Shown here piece after piece: positions 24,758-32,089 of a stretch of 38,698 nt of DNA (its first letter is position 1; every line of letters starts with the position of its first letter). The notes beneath the pieces were generated by a model, which saw only the letters and a program-made list of their open reading frames with translations, had not been told where the DNA came from and made no database searches. The stretch spans positions 1-38,698 of the forward strand of contig MNXU01000014.1 in NCBI GenBank assembly GCA_001872285.1, written 5' to 3'. The translations under genes were made by a program, and so were the position numbers. This DNA is from Betaproteobacteria bacterium CG2_30_68_42 (GTDB taxonomy: Bacteria > Pseudomonadota > Gammaproteobacteria > Burkholderiales > Rhodocyclaceae).

Positions 24758-25160
24758 GCGCCTCGATCGCGGCATCGAACGGCAGGCGCACGCAGGCGTG
24801 GCGGCCGGGGTGGGCGTGCACCGGGGCGAACGCGGCGAGCTCCCTCCACAGTCCCGCAGGCGGCTCCCCGGTTTCGAGCAGGCGGGCGAGGGCAGCCGCG
24901 GCGGCTTCGAGTTCCTCGGCGCTCGAACCGGGCGCGCGCAGGCCGAGCGCGGCGGCGGCGGCGCGGCACAGCAGGCAGCCGCGCACCTCGTGCGCCAGCG
25001 CGGCGATGCGCCCGCCCTCGATGCGCAACTGCACGCGCACGCGGTCGCCGCACAGCGGATTGTCGAGCCGCGCCTCGCCCGTTGCGGCCTCCAGCGTGCC
25101 GGCGCCGTGCGCGGCCTGCGCGAGCGTCTTGATCGCTTCCTGGTAAATCGAATCGCTCAC
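24729..25160 (-). CDS. sufU: SufU/IscU-like iron-sulfur scaffold protein
   Basis: 143 residues, start GTG at 25160, overlapping the sufS stop region (GTGA on the minus strand). Scaffold ligands are C37 and D39 in NPLCGDR, C62 in RGCLLC (plus C65) and C123 in RHACVRLP, matching the C, D, C, C layout of SufU/IscU. It would accept sulfur from the desulfurase encoded just upstream, either for Fe-S assembly or as a zinc-bound sulfur relay. Such pairs sit in many genomes outside the main isc/suf operon. It could supply the [2Fe-2S] centres of the Mo-hydroxylase, which is inference. Confidence 0.85.
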   Translation of the reverse strand: MSDSIYQEAIKTLAQAAHGAGTLEAATGEARLDNPLCGDRVRVQLRIEGGRIAALAHEVRGCLLCRAAAAALGLRAPGSSAEELEAAAAALARLLETGEPPAGLWRELAAFAPVHAHPGRHACVRLPFDAAIEALSRAAAGSG

Positions 25161-26395
25161 CGCAACAGTCTCAGCGCATGCGCCAGTGCCTCGATCAGCG
25201 CATCGACGTCGGCCTCGTCGTTGTAGAGCGCGAGGCTCGCGCGGGTGCAGGCTTCCACCCCGAGCGCGGCCATCAGCGGCCGGGCGCAGTGATGGCCGCC
25301 GCGCACCGCAACGTCGCGCTCGTCGAGCACCTGGACGAGGTCGTGGGGATGGACGCCCTCGACGTCGAAGGAGACGATGGGCGCGCGCGCCGCATCGTCC
25401 CGCGGCCCGAGGATACGCACGCCCGGCAGAGGTTCCAGGCCGTCGATGAGGCGGCGGGTGAGCCGCGCCTCGCGGGCGCGGATCGCGGCCCACGGCAGCT
25501 CCGTCATCCAGTCGAGCGCCGCCCCCAGCCCGACCGCCTGCGCGATCGGGGGCGTGCCGGCCTCGAAGCGGCGCGGCGGGGCGGCCCAGCTCGCACCCGT
25601 GAGCTCGACCCGGTCGACCATGCCGCCGCCGCCCAGGAACGGCGGCATCCGCTCCAGGACTTCCCTGCGGCCCCACAGCACGCCGACCCCGTTCGGCCCG
25701 AAGCACTTGTGGCCGGAGAAGGCGTAGAAATCGACGCCCAGCGCGCGCACGTCGACCGGTCCGTGCTGCACCGCCTGCGCGCCGTCGAGCGCCACCAGGG
25801 CGCCTGCCGCCTTCGCCGCCGCGACCAGCGGCGCGAGTGCGGTGACCGCGCCGGTGACGTTCGAGCAGTGGGTGAGCGCGATCAGCCGCAGCCGCGGGCC
25901 CATGGCCTGGGGCAGCCGTGCGAGATCGATGCGTCCGCCCGCGGTGACCGGCAGCACGCGCAGCACGATGCCGCGCCGCTCGCGCAGCATGAACCAGGGA
26001 ACGAGGTTGCTGTGGTGCTCGGCGACCGAGACGAGGACCTCGTCGCCTTCGGCGAGCGTCGCTCCGAGGCTGTGCGCGAGCAGGTTGAGCGAAGCGGTGG
26101 CGCCGGAAGTGAACACGATCTCGTCCGCGCTCACACCCCCGAGGAAGCGGGCGACGGCGGCCCGCGCCTCGCGGTAGGCCGCGTCGGCCGCCTCCGCCAG
26201 CCGGTGGGTGCCGCGCAGGACGTTGGCGCGGCAGGTGGTCTCGTGGCGCACGAGCGCATCGAGCGCCGCCGCGCAGAGCTGGGAAGTGGCGGCGTTGTCG
26301 AGGTAATGCAGGCCGGGATCGTGCGCGAGCAGCGGGAAGGCCGCCCGCGCATCCGAGGGTGATGCCACAACAATGGGGTCAGACACGATGATCAT
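25157..26395 (-). CDS. sufS: Cysteine desulfurase (SufS/Csd, group II)
   Basis: 412 residues as drawn from ATG 26395. PLP enzyme that removes sulfur from cysteine as a persulfide. YLDNAATSQ (31-39), AEHHSNLVPW (125-134, with the PLP-stacking His), DGAQAVQH (204-211), FSGHK with the Schiff-base K230, and RGGHHCARP with the catalytic C370 on the short group II loop. The first residues MIIVSDPIV are translated from the GGGGTCAGACACGAT element (copy B), so they are not part of the family. GTG 26368 (codon 10, giving VASPSDARAAFPLL) is a likely original start. Neither start has a convincing ribosome site, so expression may have been altered by the insertion. Followed by sufU with a 4-bp overlap. 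Confidence 0.92.
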   Translation of the reverse strand: MIIVSDPIVVASPSDARAAFPLLAHDPGLHYLDNAATSQLCAAALDALVRHETTCRANVLRGTHRLAEAADAAYREARAAVARFLGGVSADEIVFTSGATASLNLLAHSLGATLAEGDEVLVSVAEHHSNLVPWFMLRERRGIVLRVLPVTAGGRIDLARLPQAMGPRLRLIALTHCSNVTGAVTALAPLVAAAKAAGALVALDGAQAVQHGPVDVRALGVDFYAFSGHKCFGPNGVGVLWGRREVLERMPPFLGGGGMVDRVELTGASWAAPPRRFEAGTPPIAQAVGLGAALDWMTELPWAAIRAREARLTRRLIDGLEPLPGVRILGPRDDAARAPIVSFDVEGVHPHDLVQVLDERDVAVRGGHHCARPLMAALGVEACTRASLALYNDEADVDALIEALAHALRLLR

Positions 26396-26444
26396 CCGGC
26401 TCGGCGATCACGACCCTGTTTTCTTAATCGTGTCTGACCCCATT
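26372..26444. repeat. GGGGTCAGACACGAT palindromic element, copy B
   Basis: Arms AATGGGGTCAGACACGAT (26372-26389) and ATCGTGTCTGACCCCATT (26427-26444) are perfect 18-bp inverted repeats around a 37-bp centre containing GATCATCCGGCTCGGCGA. Copy C at 27100-27184 has the same centre in opposite orientation. Confidence 0.9.
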
Positions 26445-26496
26445 ATTTCGCATGCCCGGTTCGGCAACGGCTAGGTTCGGCCGGTGGCTCGACGAT

Positions 26497-26502
26497 TATA
26501 AT
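26497..26502 (+). promoter_or_regulatory. Likely -10 box for the DUF4160-DUF2442 pair
   Basis: A perfect TATAAT in CGATTATAATGCC, 48 bp before the DUF4160 start and inside the element-flanked cassette. The region 17 bp upstream (GGTTCG) is a poor -35. It suggests the pair carries its own promoter. Confidence 0.45.
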
Positions 26503-26549
26503 GCCGCGAGAGCCCGCGATCTGGGCGCCCATGTTCCCGCCCGCGCGCA

Positions 26550-26810
26550 ATGCCTACGATCAGTCAGTTCTTCGGCATCGTCATTCAAATGTTCTGGAAA
26601 GAACACGCGCCACCGCATTTTCATGCGATGTATGCGGAACATGAAGCGTTGATCGACATTCGCACGCTTGAGGTGATCGGCGGCAGCCTGCCCAGGCGGG
26701 CGCTCAACCTGACGATGGAGTGGGCCATCGAGCATCGTCGGGAATTGATGGAGGACTGGAATCTGTGTCAATCCAAACAGCTTCCGAAACGGATCGAACC
26801 GCTGGAGTGA
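26550..26810 (+). CDS. DUF4160 domain protein
   Basis: 86 residues, full length for DUF4160. It shows the family's conserved beginning MPTISQFFGIVIQMFWKEH, then APPHFHAMYAEHEALIDI, with the invariant HxPPHFH-like histidines, and the closing WAIEHRRELMEDWNLCQ. DUF4160 proteins are small and usually followed by a DUF2442 gene, and the pair is commonly suspected of being a toxin-antitoxin-like module; no activity can be read from the sequence. The gene is visibly less GC-rich than its neighbours, runs opposite to the operon it interrupts and overlaps the DUF2442 gene. Confidence 0.88.
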   Translation: MPTISQFFGIVIQMFWKEHAPPHFHAMYAEHEALIDIRTLEVIGGSLPRRALNLTMEWAIEHRRELMEDWNLCQSKQLPKRIEPLE

Positions 26811-27085
26811 TCCCCGCCGCACCCTGGCGGGTCAAGGCGCTGTCCGTGCTGCCGGAGTATCGTCTGGCCGTGACGTTCATGGACGGCACGAAGGGCATCG
26901 CGGATCTTTCATCCGTCCTGACTTCGGAGCGATGCGGAATCTTCGAAGCGCTCAAGGACAAGGCTTATTTCGATCAGGCCCGTCTCGATCTGGGCGTCGT
27001 GACCTGGCCTGACGGTGCGGACATCGACCCGACCTGGATGTATGAGCAAATCAAGAAGACAGGCCTGTGGTTCGTGCCGATCTAG
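26765..27085 (+). CDS. DUF2442 domain protein
   Basis: 106 residues from GTG 26765, chosen because a GGAGGA site precedes it by about 9 bases. GTG 26807, in a GTGA overlap with the DUF4160 stop, would give 92 residues, and ATG 26720 gives 121. The domain is WRVKALSVLPEYRLAVTF (about 22-39), DGTKGIADLSSVL, then the F..LKDKAYFDQARLDLG segment and WPDGADIDPTWMYEQI. It is the partner of DUF4160 and probably the DNA- or partner-binding half of a toxin-antitoxin-like pair (inference). Confidence 0.85.
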   Translation: MSIQTASETDRTAGVIPAAPWRVKALSVLPEYRLAVTFMDGTKGIADLSSVLTSERCGIFEALKDKAYFDQARLDLGVVTWPDGADIDPTWMYEQIKKTGLWFVPI

Positions 27086-27099
27086 GAGATCGGCGCAAT

Positions 27100-27184
27100 A
27101 ATGGGGTCAGACACGACTAAAAGGCGCTCAGGATCGTGTTCGCCGAGCCGGATGATCATCGTGATAATCGTGTCTGACCCCATT
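27100..27184. repeat. GGGGTCAGACACGAT palindromic element, copy C (inverted to B)
   Basis: Arms at 27100-27116 and 27167-27184 around a 50-bp centre. The centre read on the minus strand contains GATGATCATCCGGCTCGGCGA, the same word as in copy B on the plus strand, so B and C are inverted copies bracketing the DUF4160-DUF2442 pair. The mocA stop codon lies 4 bp beyond its right arm. Confidence 0.88.
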
Positions 27185-27188
27185 ATTG

Positions 27189-27791
27189 TTATTGTTGCAG
27201 GGCGGCGAGTTCGGCCGGGGTGTCGGCGTCGAGGAAGATGGCATCGCTGTCCACTTCCACCGCGAGCACTTCGGCCGGGCAGGCCTCGATCAGCGAACGC
27301 GCGCCGCGATCCCCGGAAAGCCCCGCCATCCGGGCGAAGAAACGGCGCGGCCACAGCACGGGGTTGCCGCGCCTGCCCGCGCGCACCGGGACGATGACGG
27401 CGTCGCGGGCGGCGTAGGCCGCGATCAGCGCGTCGATGTGCGCGGGCTCGATGCGCGGCATGTCGGCGAGCAGCACGACTGCGGCCGAGGCTTCTTCGGG
27501 CAGCGCGGCGAGCCCGAGGGCGAGCGAGCCCGCCATGCCTTCGGCATGGTCCGGATTGTGCGCGAAGGCGACCCGGCGGCCCGCGAGCGCCGCCCGGATG
27601 CGCTCGGCGTCGAAGCCGGTGACCACCGTGACCCAGGCGCAGCGCGAGGCGATCGCGGCATCGGCCACCCGCGCCACCATCGCCGTGCCGTCCACCGGCG
27701 CCAACAGCTTGTTCGATCCCATGCGGCGCGAGCTGCCCGCGGCGAGGATGAGCGCGGCGATGTGCGCCTCGCGCGCCGGGCCCGATTCCAT
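27189..27791 (-). CDS. mocA: MocA-type molybdenum cofactor cytidylyltransferase
   Basis: 200 residues, an NTP-transferase domain. ALILAAGSSRRMGSNKLLAP (about 13-32) is the nucleotide-binding LxAGxSxRMGxxK motif; VVLLADMPRIEP (about 104-115) is the metal-binding D-M-P; and RRGNPVLWPRRFF follows. It adds CMP to the molybdenum cofactor, giving the dinucleotide form used by xanthine-oxidase-family hydroxylases, so it should serve the Mo enzyme at 4166-7864. Start ATG 27791; GTG 27797 in a GTGA overlap with xdhC is an alternative. The stop TAA abuts element copy C. Confidence 0.88.
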   Translation of the reverse strand: MESGPAREAHIAALILAAGSSRRMGSNKLLAPVDGTAMVARVADAAIASRCAWVTVVTGFDAERIRAALAGRRVAFAHNPDHAEGMAGSLALGLAALPEEASAAVVLLADMPRIEPAHIDALIAAYAARDAVIVPVRAGRRGNPVLWPRRFFARMAGLSGDRGARSLIEACPAEVLAVEVDSDAIFLDADTPAELAALQQ

Positions 27792-27793
27792 CG

Positions 27794-28807
27794 TCACCCC
27801 GCCTCGCCGCGGTAACGCACGCGGATGAGCTCGGCCACGATGGCGACCGCGATCTCTGCCGGGGCGCGCCCGCCGAGGTCGAGGCCCACCGGCGCGTGGA
27901 TGCGCGCGCAGGCTTCGGCCAGCCCGAGCTCCGCGAGCCGCGCGAGGCGCTTCGCGTGCGTGCGCCGGCTGCCGAGCGCGCCGACGTAGAAGGCGGGGCT
28001 CGCGAGCGCGGCGGCGAGCGCCGGATCGTCGAGCTTGGGATCGTGGGCGAGCGCGACCACGGCGGTCGCCGGGTCCAGGCCGATGGCCGCGAGCGCCTCG
28101 TCGGGCCAGCGGGTATCGAGCGTGACGCCGGGGAAGCGCCCGGGCGCGGCGAAGGCCCGGCGCGGATCGATCACGATGAGCTCGAAGCCGGCGCAGGCCG
28201 CGATCGGCGCCAGCACCTGGGCGATGTGGACGGCGCCGACGACGAGCAGCCGCGGGGCGGGCGCGTAGGCGCGAACGAAGACGCCGGGTGCGGCTTCGAG
28301 CATGCCGCTCGCACCGCGCGCGAGCATCGCTACTGCCTCGGCGGCCGCTTCCCCGGGAAGCACGAGTGCGCCGCTCGCGCCTTCGTCCCCGAGCAGTGCC
28401 TGCTGCCCGTCGGCGAGGCGCACGAGCCGCGCGAGCGGCCGGCGGGCGGCGAGCGCCTGCGCGATGGCCGCGCTCGCGTCCTGTGCGCCCGCGCCGATGC
28501 GCTCGACATAGACCTGCACGCGCCCGCCGCAGGCCAGTCCCACCTCCCACGCCCGCTCGTCGCTCACGCCGAATTCGAGCACGCGCGAACGGCCCGAACG
28601 GATCGACTCCTGCGCCTCGCGGATCACCTCGCCCTCGATGCACCCGCCCGAAACCGAGCCGGCGAACTCGCCCGAGTCCGCGACCGCCAGGTGGCTGCCG
28701 GCGGCTCGCGGGGAAGAACCCCAGGTGCGGATGACGGTGGCGAGCGCGGTGCCCAGGCCCTGCGCCTGCCAGCGTCCGATGCCGGAAAAGATCTCTTCCG
28801 CTTCCAT
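27794..28807 (-). CDS. xdhC: XdhC family molybdenum-enzyme maturation protein
   Basis: 337 residues. N-terminal XdhC/CoxI domain with TVIRTWGSSPRAAGSHLAV and SGSVSGGCIEGEV (the conserved Cys region, about 51-59), and a C-terminal Rossmann-like domain (LLVVGAVHIAQVLAPIA, then VIDPRRAF, and YVGALGSRRTHAKR). XdhC proteins bind the molybdenum cofactor, protect it and hand it over, sulfurated, to the target enzyme. A GGAGG site lies 6 bases before the ATG. First gene of the minus-strand run xdhC-mocA-(cassette)-sufS-sufU. Confidence 0.92.
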   Translation of the reverse strand: MEAEEIFSGIGRWQAQGLGTALATVIRTWGSSPRAAGSHLAVADSGEFAGSVSGGCIEGEVIREAQESIRSGRSRVLEFGVSDERAWEVGLACGGRVQVYVERIGAGAQDASAAIAQALAARRPLARLVRLADGQQALLGDEGASGALVLPGEAAAEAVAMLARGASGMLEAAPGVFVRAYAPAPRLLVVGAVHIAQVLAPIAACAGFELIVIDPRRAFAAPGRFPGVTLDTRWPDEALAAIGLDPATAVVALAHDPKLDDPALAAALASPAFYVGALGSRRTHAKRLARLAELGLAEACARIHAPVGLDLGGRAPAEIAVAIVAELIRVRYRGEAG

Positions 28808-29136
28808 GCCGTGCCTCCGATGCCGGCGGGATGCTGCCCCCGGCGCAGTCCCGCTTGTCGGCGGAATTTACAATGGCCGCGCCCGCCTCGCGAGGCGGGC
28901 TGCGCTCGGCGCGAGCCGCCGCGTGAATCATCACACACCTATGGGCCGGCGCGGGCGTCGGAATTCTTGACAGTGTCGTGCCCGTGCCGCGCGAGTATCC
29001 GGGCCAAATAAACACAAGTCATTGTTTGTAAATACTATGCGATTGCCTGGCACGCTTGCTGCTTAATGATCGCCAACGAGTTTGTGGCCAAGGCGATCCA
29101 CGCAAGGCGGCTCGTTCTGGATATAGGAGAGAAACG
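28808..29136. other. Intergenic region between divergent xdhC and PEP-CTERM genes
   Basis: 329 bp without a supportable gene. It holds the xdhC ribosome site at the left end, an AT-rich patch with ACAA-GTCA-TTGT dyad (about 29013-29024), a sigma-54-type promoter (29048-29063) and the ribosome site AGGAGAG of the PEP-CTERM gene. TTGACA at 28966-28971 has no matching -10 box at a proper distance. Confidence 0.7.
29048..29063 (+). promoter_or_regulatory. Sigma-54 (RpoN) -24/-12 promoter of the PEP-CTERM gene
   Basis: TGGCACGCTTGCTGCT matches TGGCAC-N5-TTGCW with a single mismatch and has the required GG-N10-GC spacing (GG at 29049-29050, GC at 29061-29062). The expected start of transcription is near 29074, leaving a leader of about 60 bases. 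PEP-CTERM genes in related bacteria are known to be driven by sigma-54 with the PrsK/PrsR two-component system. Confidence 0.72.
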
Positions 29137-30138
29137 ATGAAAAAGCGCCATCTCACCACACTCGCGGCCGCGCTGTTCGCCGCGACGCTGGGCACCGCCC
29201 ACGCGGCCGCCGTCATCAGCAACGGCACGGTCAGACTGGGTGTGAACGATCTCGGGCAACTGAACTTTGCCGGTGTCGGATTGGCGAACGTTGCCACCGG
29301 CAATGATTCCACCGTTGCCGGCTGCGAGTGCGAAGGCTGGGGCGCTGCGATCTCGAGTTTGAGCGTCGCAGGCTTTGCCAACAACTCCTCGGGCATTGGC
29401 GGGCTCGGCCTGGTGAGTTTCTCCAGCACCGCGAGCACCGCCACTTCAGTGGTCAATGTGCTGAACGGCGTGACGCCCATGCTGCTCGTCACCCACAGTT
29501 ACCACCCGTCCACAAACGCCGTGCTCTACCAGGTCGATGTCAGCATCAAGAACGTGAGCGGCGCCGATCTCGTCGCGGGCGACCTTCTCTATCGTCGGGT
29601 CATGGACTGGGACATCGCGCCAACCGTATTCCATGAATTTGTCACGATGTCGGGTGTCCCGGCGTCGCTGGGGGTGGCGAACGGCAACAACGTGCGCCAC
29701 ACCGGGGACAATGGTTTCGCGAACGCAAATCCGTTGAGCGCCGATTCTGTCAGTCGCTTAGGCTGCGCGCCCGTCAATTCGAACTTCACCGACTGCGGGC
29801 CGGGGGACCACGGTGCGATATTCGACTTCGAGTTCGAGGCGCTGGCGAACGGCGCGACCCGCGAATTCACCACCTTCTACGGCAGCGCGCTCACCGAGAC
29901 CGCGATGCTCGCGGCGCTGGCGGACGTGGGTGCGGGTCTGTTCTCCCTCGGCGAGCCGAATACGTCGACCGGGCCGACGCTGGGCGAACCCAACACCTTC
30001 GCATTCGGCTTCGGTGGCGCCGGAGGCGTGCTGGAACCGCCCCCCGGCCCCAACCCCACCGTCCCCGAGCCGGGCACGCTGGCGCTGCTGGGCGTGGCAC
30101 TGGCCGGGCTCGCCCTGCGCCGCCGCAAGGCTGCCTGA
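29137..30138 (+). CDS. PEP-CTERM sorting domain protein
   Basis: 333 residues, start ATG 29137 behind AGGAGAG. Signal peptide MKKRHLTTLAAALFAATLGT with cleavage after about AHA (residue 24). The body is a Gly/Ser/Asn-rich beta-type secreted domain with no family I can name. The C-terminal tag is VPEPGTLALLGVALAGLALR followed by RRKAA: the PEP motif, a hydrophobic helix and a basic end recognised by exosortase (EpsH/XrtA). The protein would be exported, cleaved at PEP and placed on the surface or in the exopolysaccharide/floc matrix. A sigma-54-type promoter precedes it and a strong terminator follows, so it is probably a single-gene unit. No exosortase gene is in the window. It looks somewhat less GC-rich than its neighbours. 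Confidence 0.93.
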   Translation: MKKRHLTTLAAALFAATLGTAHAAAVISNGTVRLGVNDLGQLNFAGVGLANVATGNDSTVAGCECEGWGAAISSLSVAGFANNSSGIGGLGLVSFSSTASTATSVVNVLNGVTPMLLVTHSYHPSTNAVLYQVDVSIKNVSGADLVAGDLLYRRVMDWDIAPTVFHEFVTMSGVPASLGVANGNNVRHTGDNGFANANPLSADSVSRLGCAPVNSNFTDCGPGDHGAIFDFEFEALANGATREFTTFYGSALTETAMLAALADVGAGLFSLGEPNTSTGPTLGEPNTFAFGFGGAGGVLEPPPGPNPTVPEPGTLALLGVALAGLALRRRKAA

Positions 30139-30151
30139 GCTTAGCCGGTAC

Positions 30152-30181
30152 TTGCCAGACCGCTCGCGCAGCGGGCACAAT
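30152..30181 (+). promoter_or_regulatory. Possible sigma-70 promoter of the TPR gene
   Basis: TTGCCA (30152-30157), an 18-bp spacer, then CACAAT (30176-30181). Transcription would begin close to or inside the terminator hairpin that follows, so it is only tentative. Confidence 0.3.
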
Positions 30182-30184
30182 CGA

Positions 30185-30212
30185 CCCCCACCCATCGCGG
30201 GTGGGGGTTTTT
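30185..30212 (+). terminator. Rho-independent terminator after the PEP-CTERM gene
   Basis: Perfect 9-bp stem CCCCCACCC / GGGTGGGGG with a 5-base loop ATCGC, followed by TTTTT. Confidence 0.92.
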
Positions 30213-30234
30213 CGTTAGCGAGCGGGGGACACGC

Positions 30235-31524
30235 ATGTTGGCTCGGTTCGAATCGGCGGTGCTTCTCGGCCTCGTGCTCGCGAGCGCGGGCGCGGCGCGT
30301 GCGGAACTCATCCATCCCGTGGAGACGCCGGCTTCGCCGGTGGCGGAACATGCGGCCGCTCCGGGGCCCTACGGCCGCGGCGTGCAGGCGCTCGAGCGCA
30401 AGGACTTCGATTCCGCGCAGCGCGCCTTCGCAGAGGCCGCGAAGATGGATCCCCGCTCCGCGGAGCCGCTGATCGGGCTGGCCGAGGTCGCCCTCCAGCG
30501 CAGGCAGGCGAAGGAGGCCCGGGAATGGCTGGACAAGGCGCTCAAGCTGGCGCCGAAGAGCGCTCAGGTGCATGTCGCCCTCGCCCGCTACCACCTCGTC
30601 GACGGCAAGCCTGCGAAGGCCGAAGCCGAGCTGAAGTCCGCGCTCGCCCTGGAGCCGGGCAACGTCCGCGTCCAGATGGCGCTCGGCGACCTCTATGTCA
30701 ACGAGCTGAAGAGCCCCATCCAGGCCCTGGAACACTATCGCGCCGTCATCGCCCGGGACGCTCGCAACGGGGCCGCGCACTACGGCCTCGGGATGGCACT
30801 GGCGGGCACCGGCAAGGCCGCGCTGGCCGAGGAGGAATTCCGCACGGCGGCCGGGATCTCGCCGAAGAATCCCTTGCCGCTGCTCGCGCTGGGACGCCTT
30901 TATTCGGGGCAGGGACAGGCGGACAAGGCGCTCGCTGCGCTCGCCGATGCGCTCGCGAGGCAGCCCGGCTTCGTCGCCGCGCTCACGGATCGCGGCGACC
31001 TCTTCCTCGACCGCGGCGATGCCGCCCCGGCGCTGAAGGAATACCGGCTGGCGGCGCGCTCCGCCCCGAAATCCGGCCTGCCACAGCTCAAGATCGGCAT
31101 GGCCCTGCACGCGCTCGCGCGGCTCGACGAGGCGGAGGCGGCCTACCGCGGCGCGATCGCGCTCGACCCGCGGATGGCGCTCGCCTACAACAACCTGGCC
31201 TGGATGTATTTCGAGCGCGGCAAGGATCCGGCGCAGGCGCTCGCCTGGGCGCGCAAGGCGGTGGAGCTCGCCCCGCTCGCGGCCGCCTTCCACGACACGC
31301 TCGGCTGGATCCTGCGCGGCCAGGGCGAGCTCGCCGAGGCCGAGAAGGTGCTCGTCGCGGCGGTGAAGATGAAGCCGGAGACCGCGGAGACCTGGCACCA
31401 CCTGGGCGTGGTCCATCTCGAGCGCAAGGACGAACTGAAGGCGATCGCCGCCTTCCGCAGGGCGGTGGCGATCCGCAAGGACTACGCGCCCGCCCGCGAC
31501 GCGCTCGCGAAGCTCGGTCGCTGA
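30235..31524 (+). CDS. TPR-repeat protein, exported or membrane-anchored
   Basis: 429 residues. An N-terminal hydrophobic segment ending ASAGAARA (about residue 22) looks like a signal peptide. From about residue 45 to the end there are roughly ten tetratricopeptide repeats, e.g. AEPLIGLAEVALQRRQAKEA, then AQVHVALARYHLVDGKPAKA, and MALAYNNLAWMYFERGKDPA. TPR arrays scaffold protein complexes. Placed after a PEP-CTERM gene, a role in exopolysaccharide or surface assembly is possible (PrsT-like TPR proteins accompany exosortase systems but are usually longer). Alternatively it could be a general periplasmic scaffold. Confidence 0.85.
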   Translation: MLARFESAVLLGLVLASAGAARAELIHPVETPASPVAEHAAAPGPYGRGVQALERKDFDSAQRAFAEAAKMDPRSAEPLIGLAEVALQRRQAKEAREWLDKALKLAPKSAQVHVALARYHLVDGKPAKAEAELKSALALEPGNVRVQMALGDLYVNELKSPIQALEHYRAVIARDARNGAAHYGLGMALAGTGKAALAEEEFRTAAGISPKNPLPLLALGRLYSGQGQADKALAALADALARQPGFVAALTDRGDLFLDRGDAAPALKEYRLAARSAPKSGLPQLKIGMALHALARLDEAEAAYRGAIALDPRMALAYNNLAWMYFERGKDPAQALAWARKAVELAPLAAAFHDTLGWILRGQGELAEAEKVLVAAVKMKPETAETWHHLGVVHLERKDELKAIAAFRRAVAIRKDYAPARDALAKLGR

Positions 31525-31545
31525 TCGGCCGCTGCGCGGTCCGCC

Positions 31546-32010
31546 ATGCCGCCCGATGCAGCCTTCGGGAACCTCGCCGACTGGCAGGCCATGCTCGATC
31601 GCCATCAGCCGCTGTTCGCGGACATGACGGACGGATCGCGCCTCGGCCTGCTCGCGGGCGCGGCCGCGGCCCTTCCGCCGGGGCGCCATGTCGCCGGGCT
31701 GCGTGAGGCTTCGGGCGCTGGCGCCGCGATGCTCGCCTGGGAGGCGCGGGCGGGCCGGATGCGCGCCGGCCTCGGCGAGTTCGCCGGCTTCGAGGCGGCG
31801 GGCGTCGACCTTCTGTTCGTCGCCGGCGACGAGGCGCTCGCAGCGCTGCGGGCGAGCCTCGAAGGCGATCCGCTCGCCGTCATGAAGCGGATGATCCGGC
31901 GCGGCGAGCTCCTGTTCTACGTCCTCAAGGCCAGGCACGAGCTGCAGGAGGCCGGCTACGAGGACTTCCTCGACTCGCTCGGACTCGCCTTCCTCGGCGC
32001 CTGCCGGTGA
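31546..32010 (+). CDS. Hypothetical protein, 154 aa
   Basis: I do not recognise the family. 154 residues, no signal peptide or membrane segment, Ala/Gly-rich with mixed helices. The C-terminal part (MKRMIRRGELLFYVLKARHE, then LQEAGYEDFLDSLGLAFLG) looks like a conserved helical core. It starts 21 bp after the TPR protein stop, so it is probably in the same transcript. The codon pattern is that of the neighbouring genes, which supports a real gene. Confidence 0.6.
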   Translation: MPPDAAFGNLADWQAMLDRHQPLFADMTDGSRLGLLAGAAAALPPGRHVAGLREASGAGAAMLAWEARAGRMRAGLGEFAGFEAAGVDLLFVAGDEALAALRASLEGDPLAVMKRMIRRGELLFYVLKARHELQEAGYEDFLDSLGLAFLGACR

Positions 32011-32024
32011 CGGCAGGGCGATGC

Positions 32025-32054
32025 TCGACTTCCGGCGCCCGACGGCGATATAGT
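32025..32054 (+). promoter_or_regulatory. Possible sigma-70 promoter of the CBS gene
   Basis: TCGACT (32025-32030), 18-bp spacer, TATAGT (32049-32054), 35 bp before the CBS-protein ATG. Four of six -35 and five of six -10 bases match the consensus. Confidence 0.42.
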
Positions 32055-32089
32055 GTCTGCGTCCACGTCGAACGTTGCGGAGGAGCATC

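Noticed and set aside
26452-26652. Small open frame starting at 26452 (MPGSATARFGRWL...)
   Set aside because: It overlaps the promoter and the first third of the DUF4160 gene in another frame and has no ribosome site or recognisable domain.
26372-27184. A conventional insertion sequence around the DUF4160-DUF2442 pair
   Set aside because: No transposase is encoded between or beside the inverted elements, and I could not identify a target-site duplication.
28966-28998. Sigma-70 promoter with TTGACA upstream of the PEP-CTERM gene
   Set aside because: No acceptable -10 box at 16-18 bp; the sigma-54-type site downstream fits much better.
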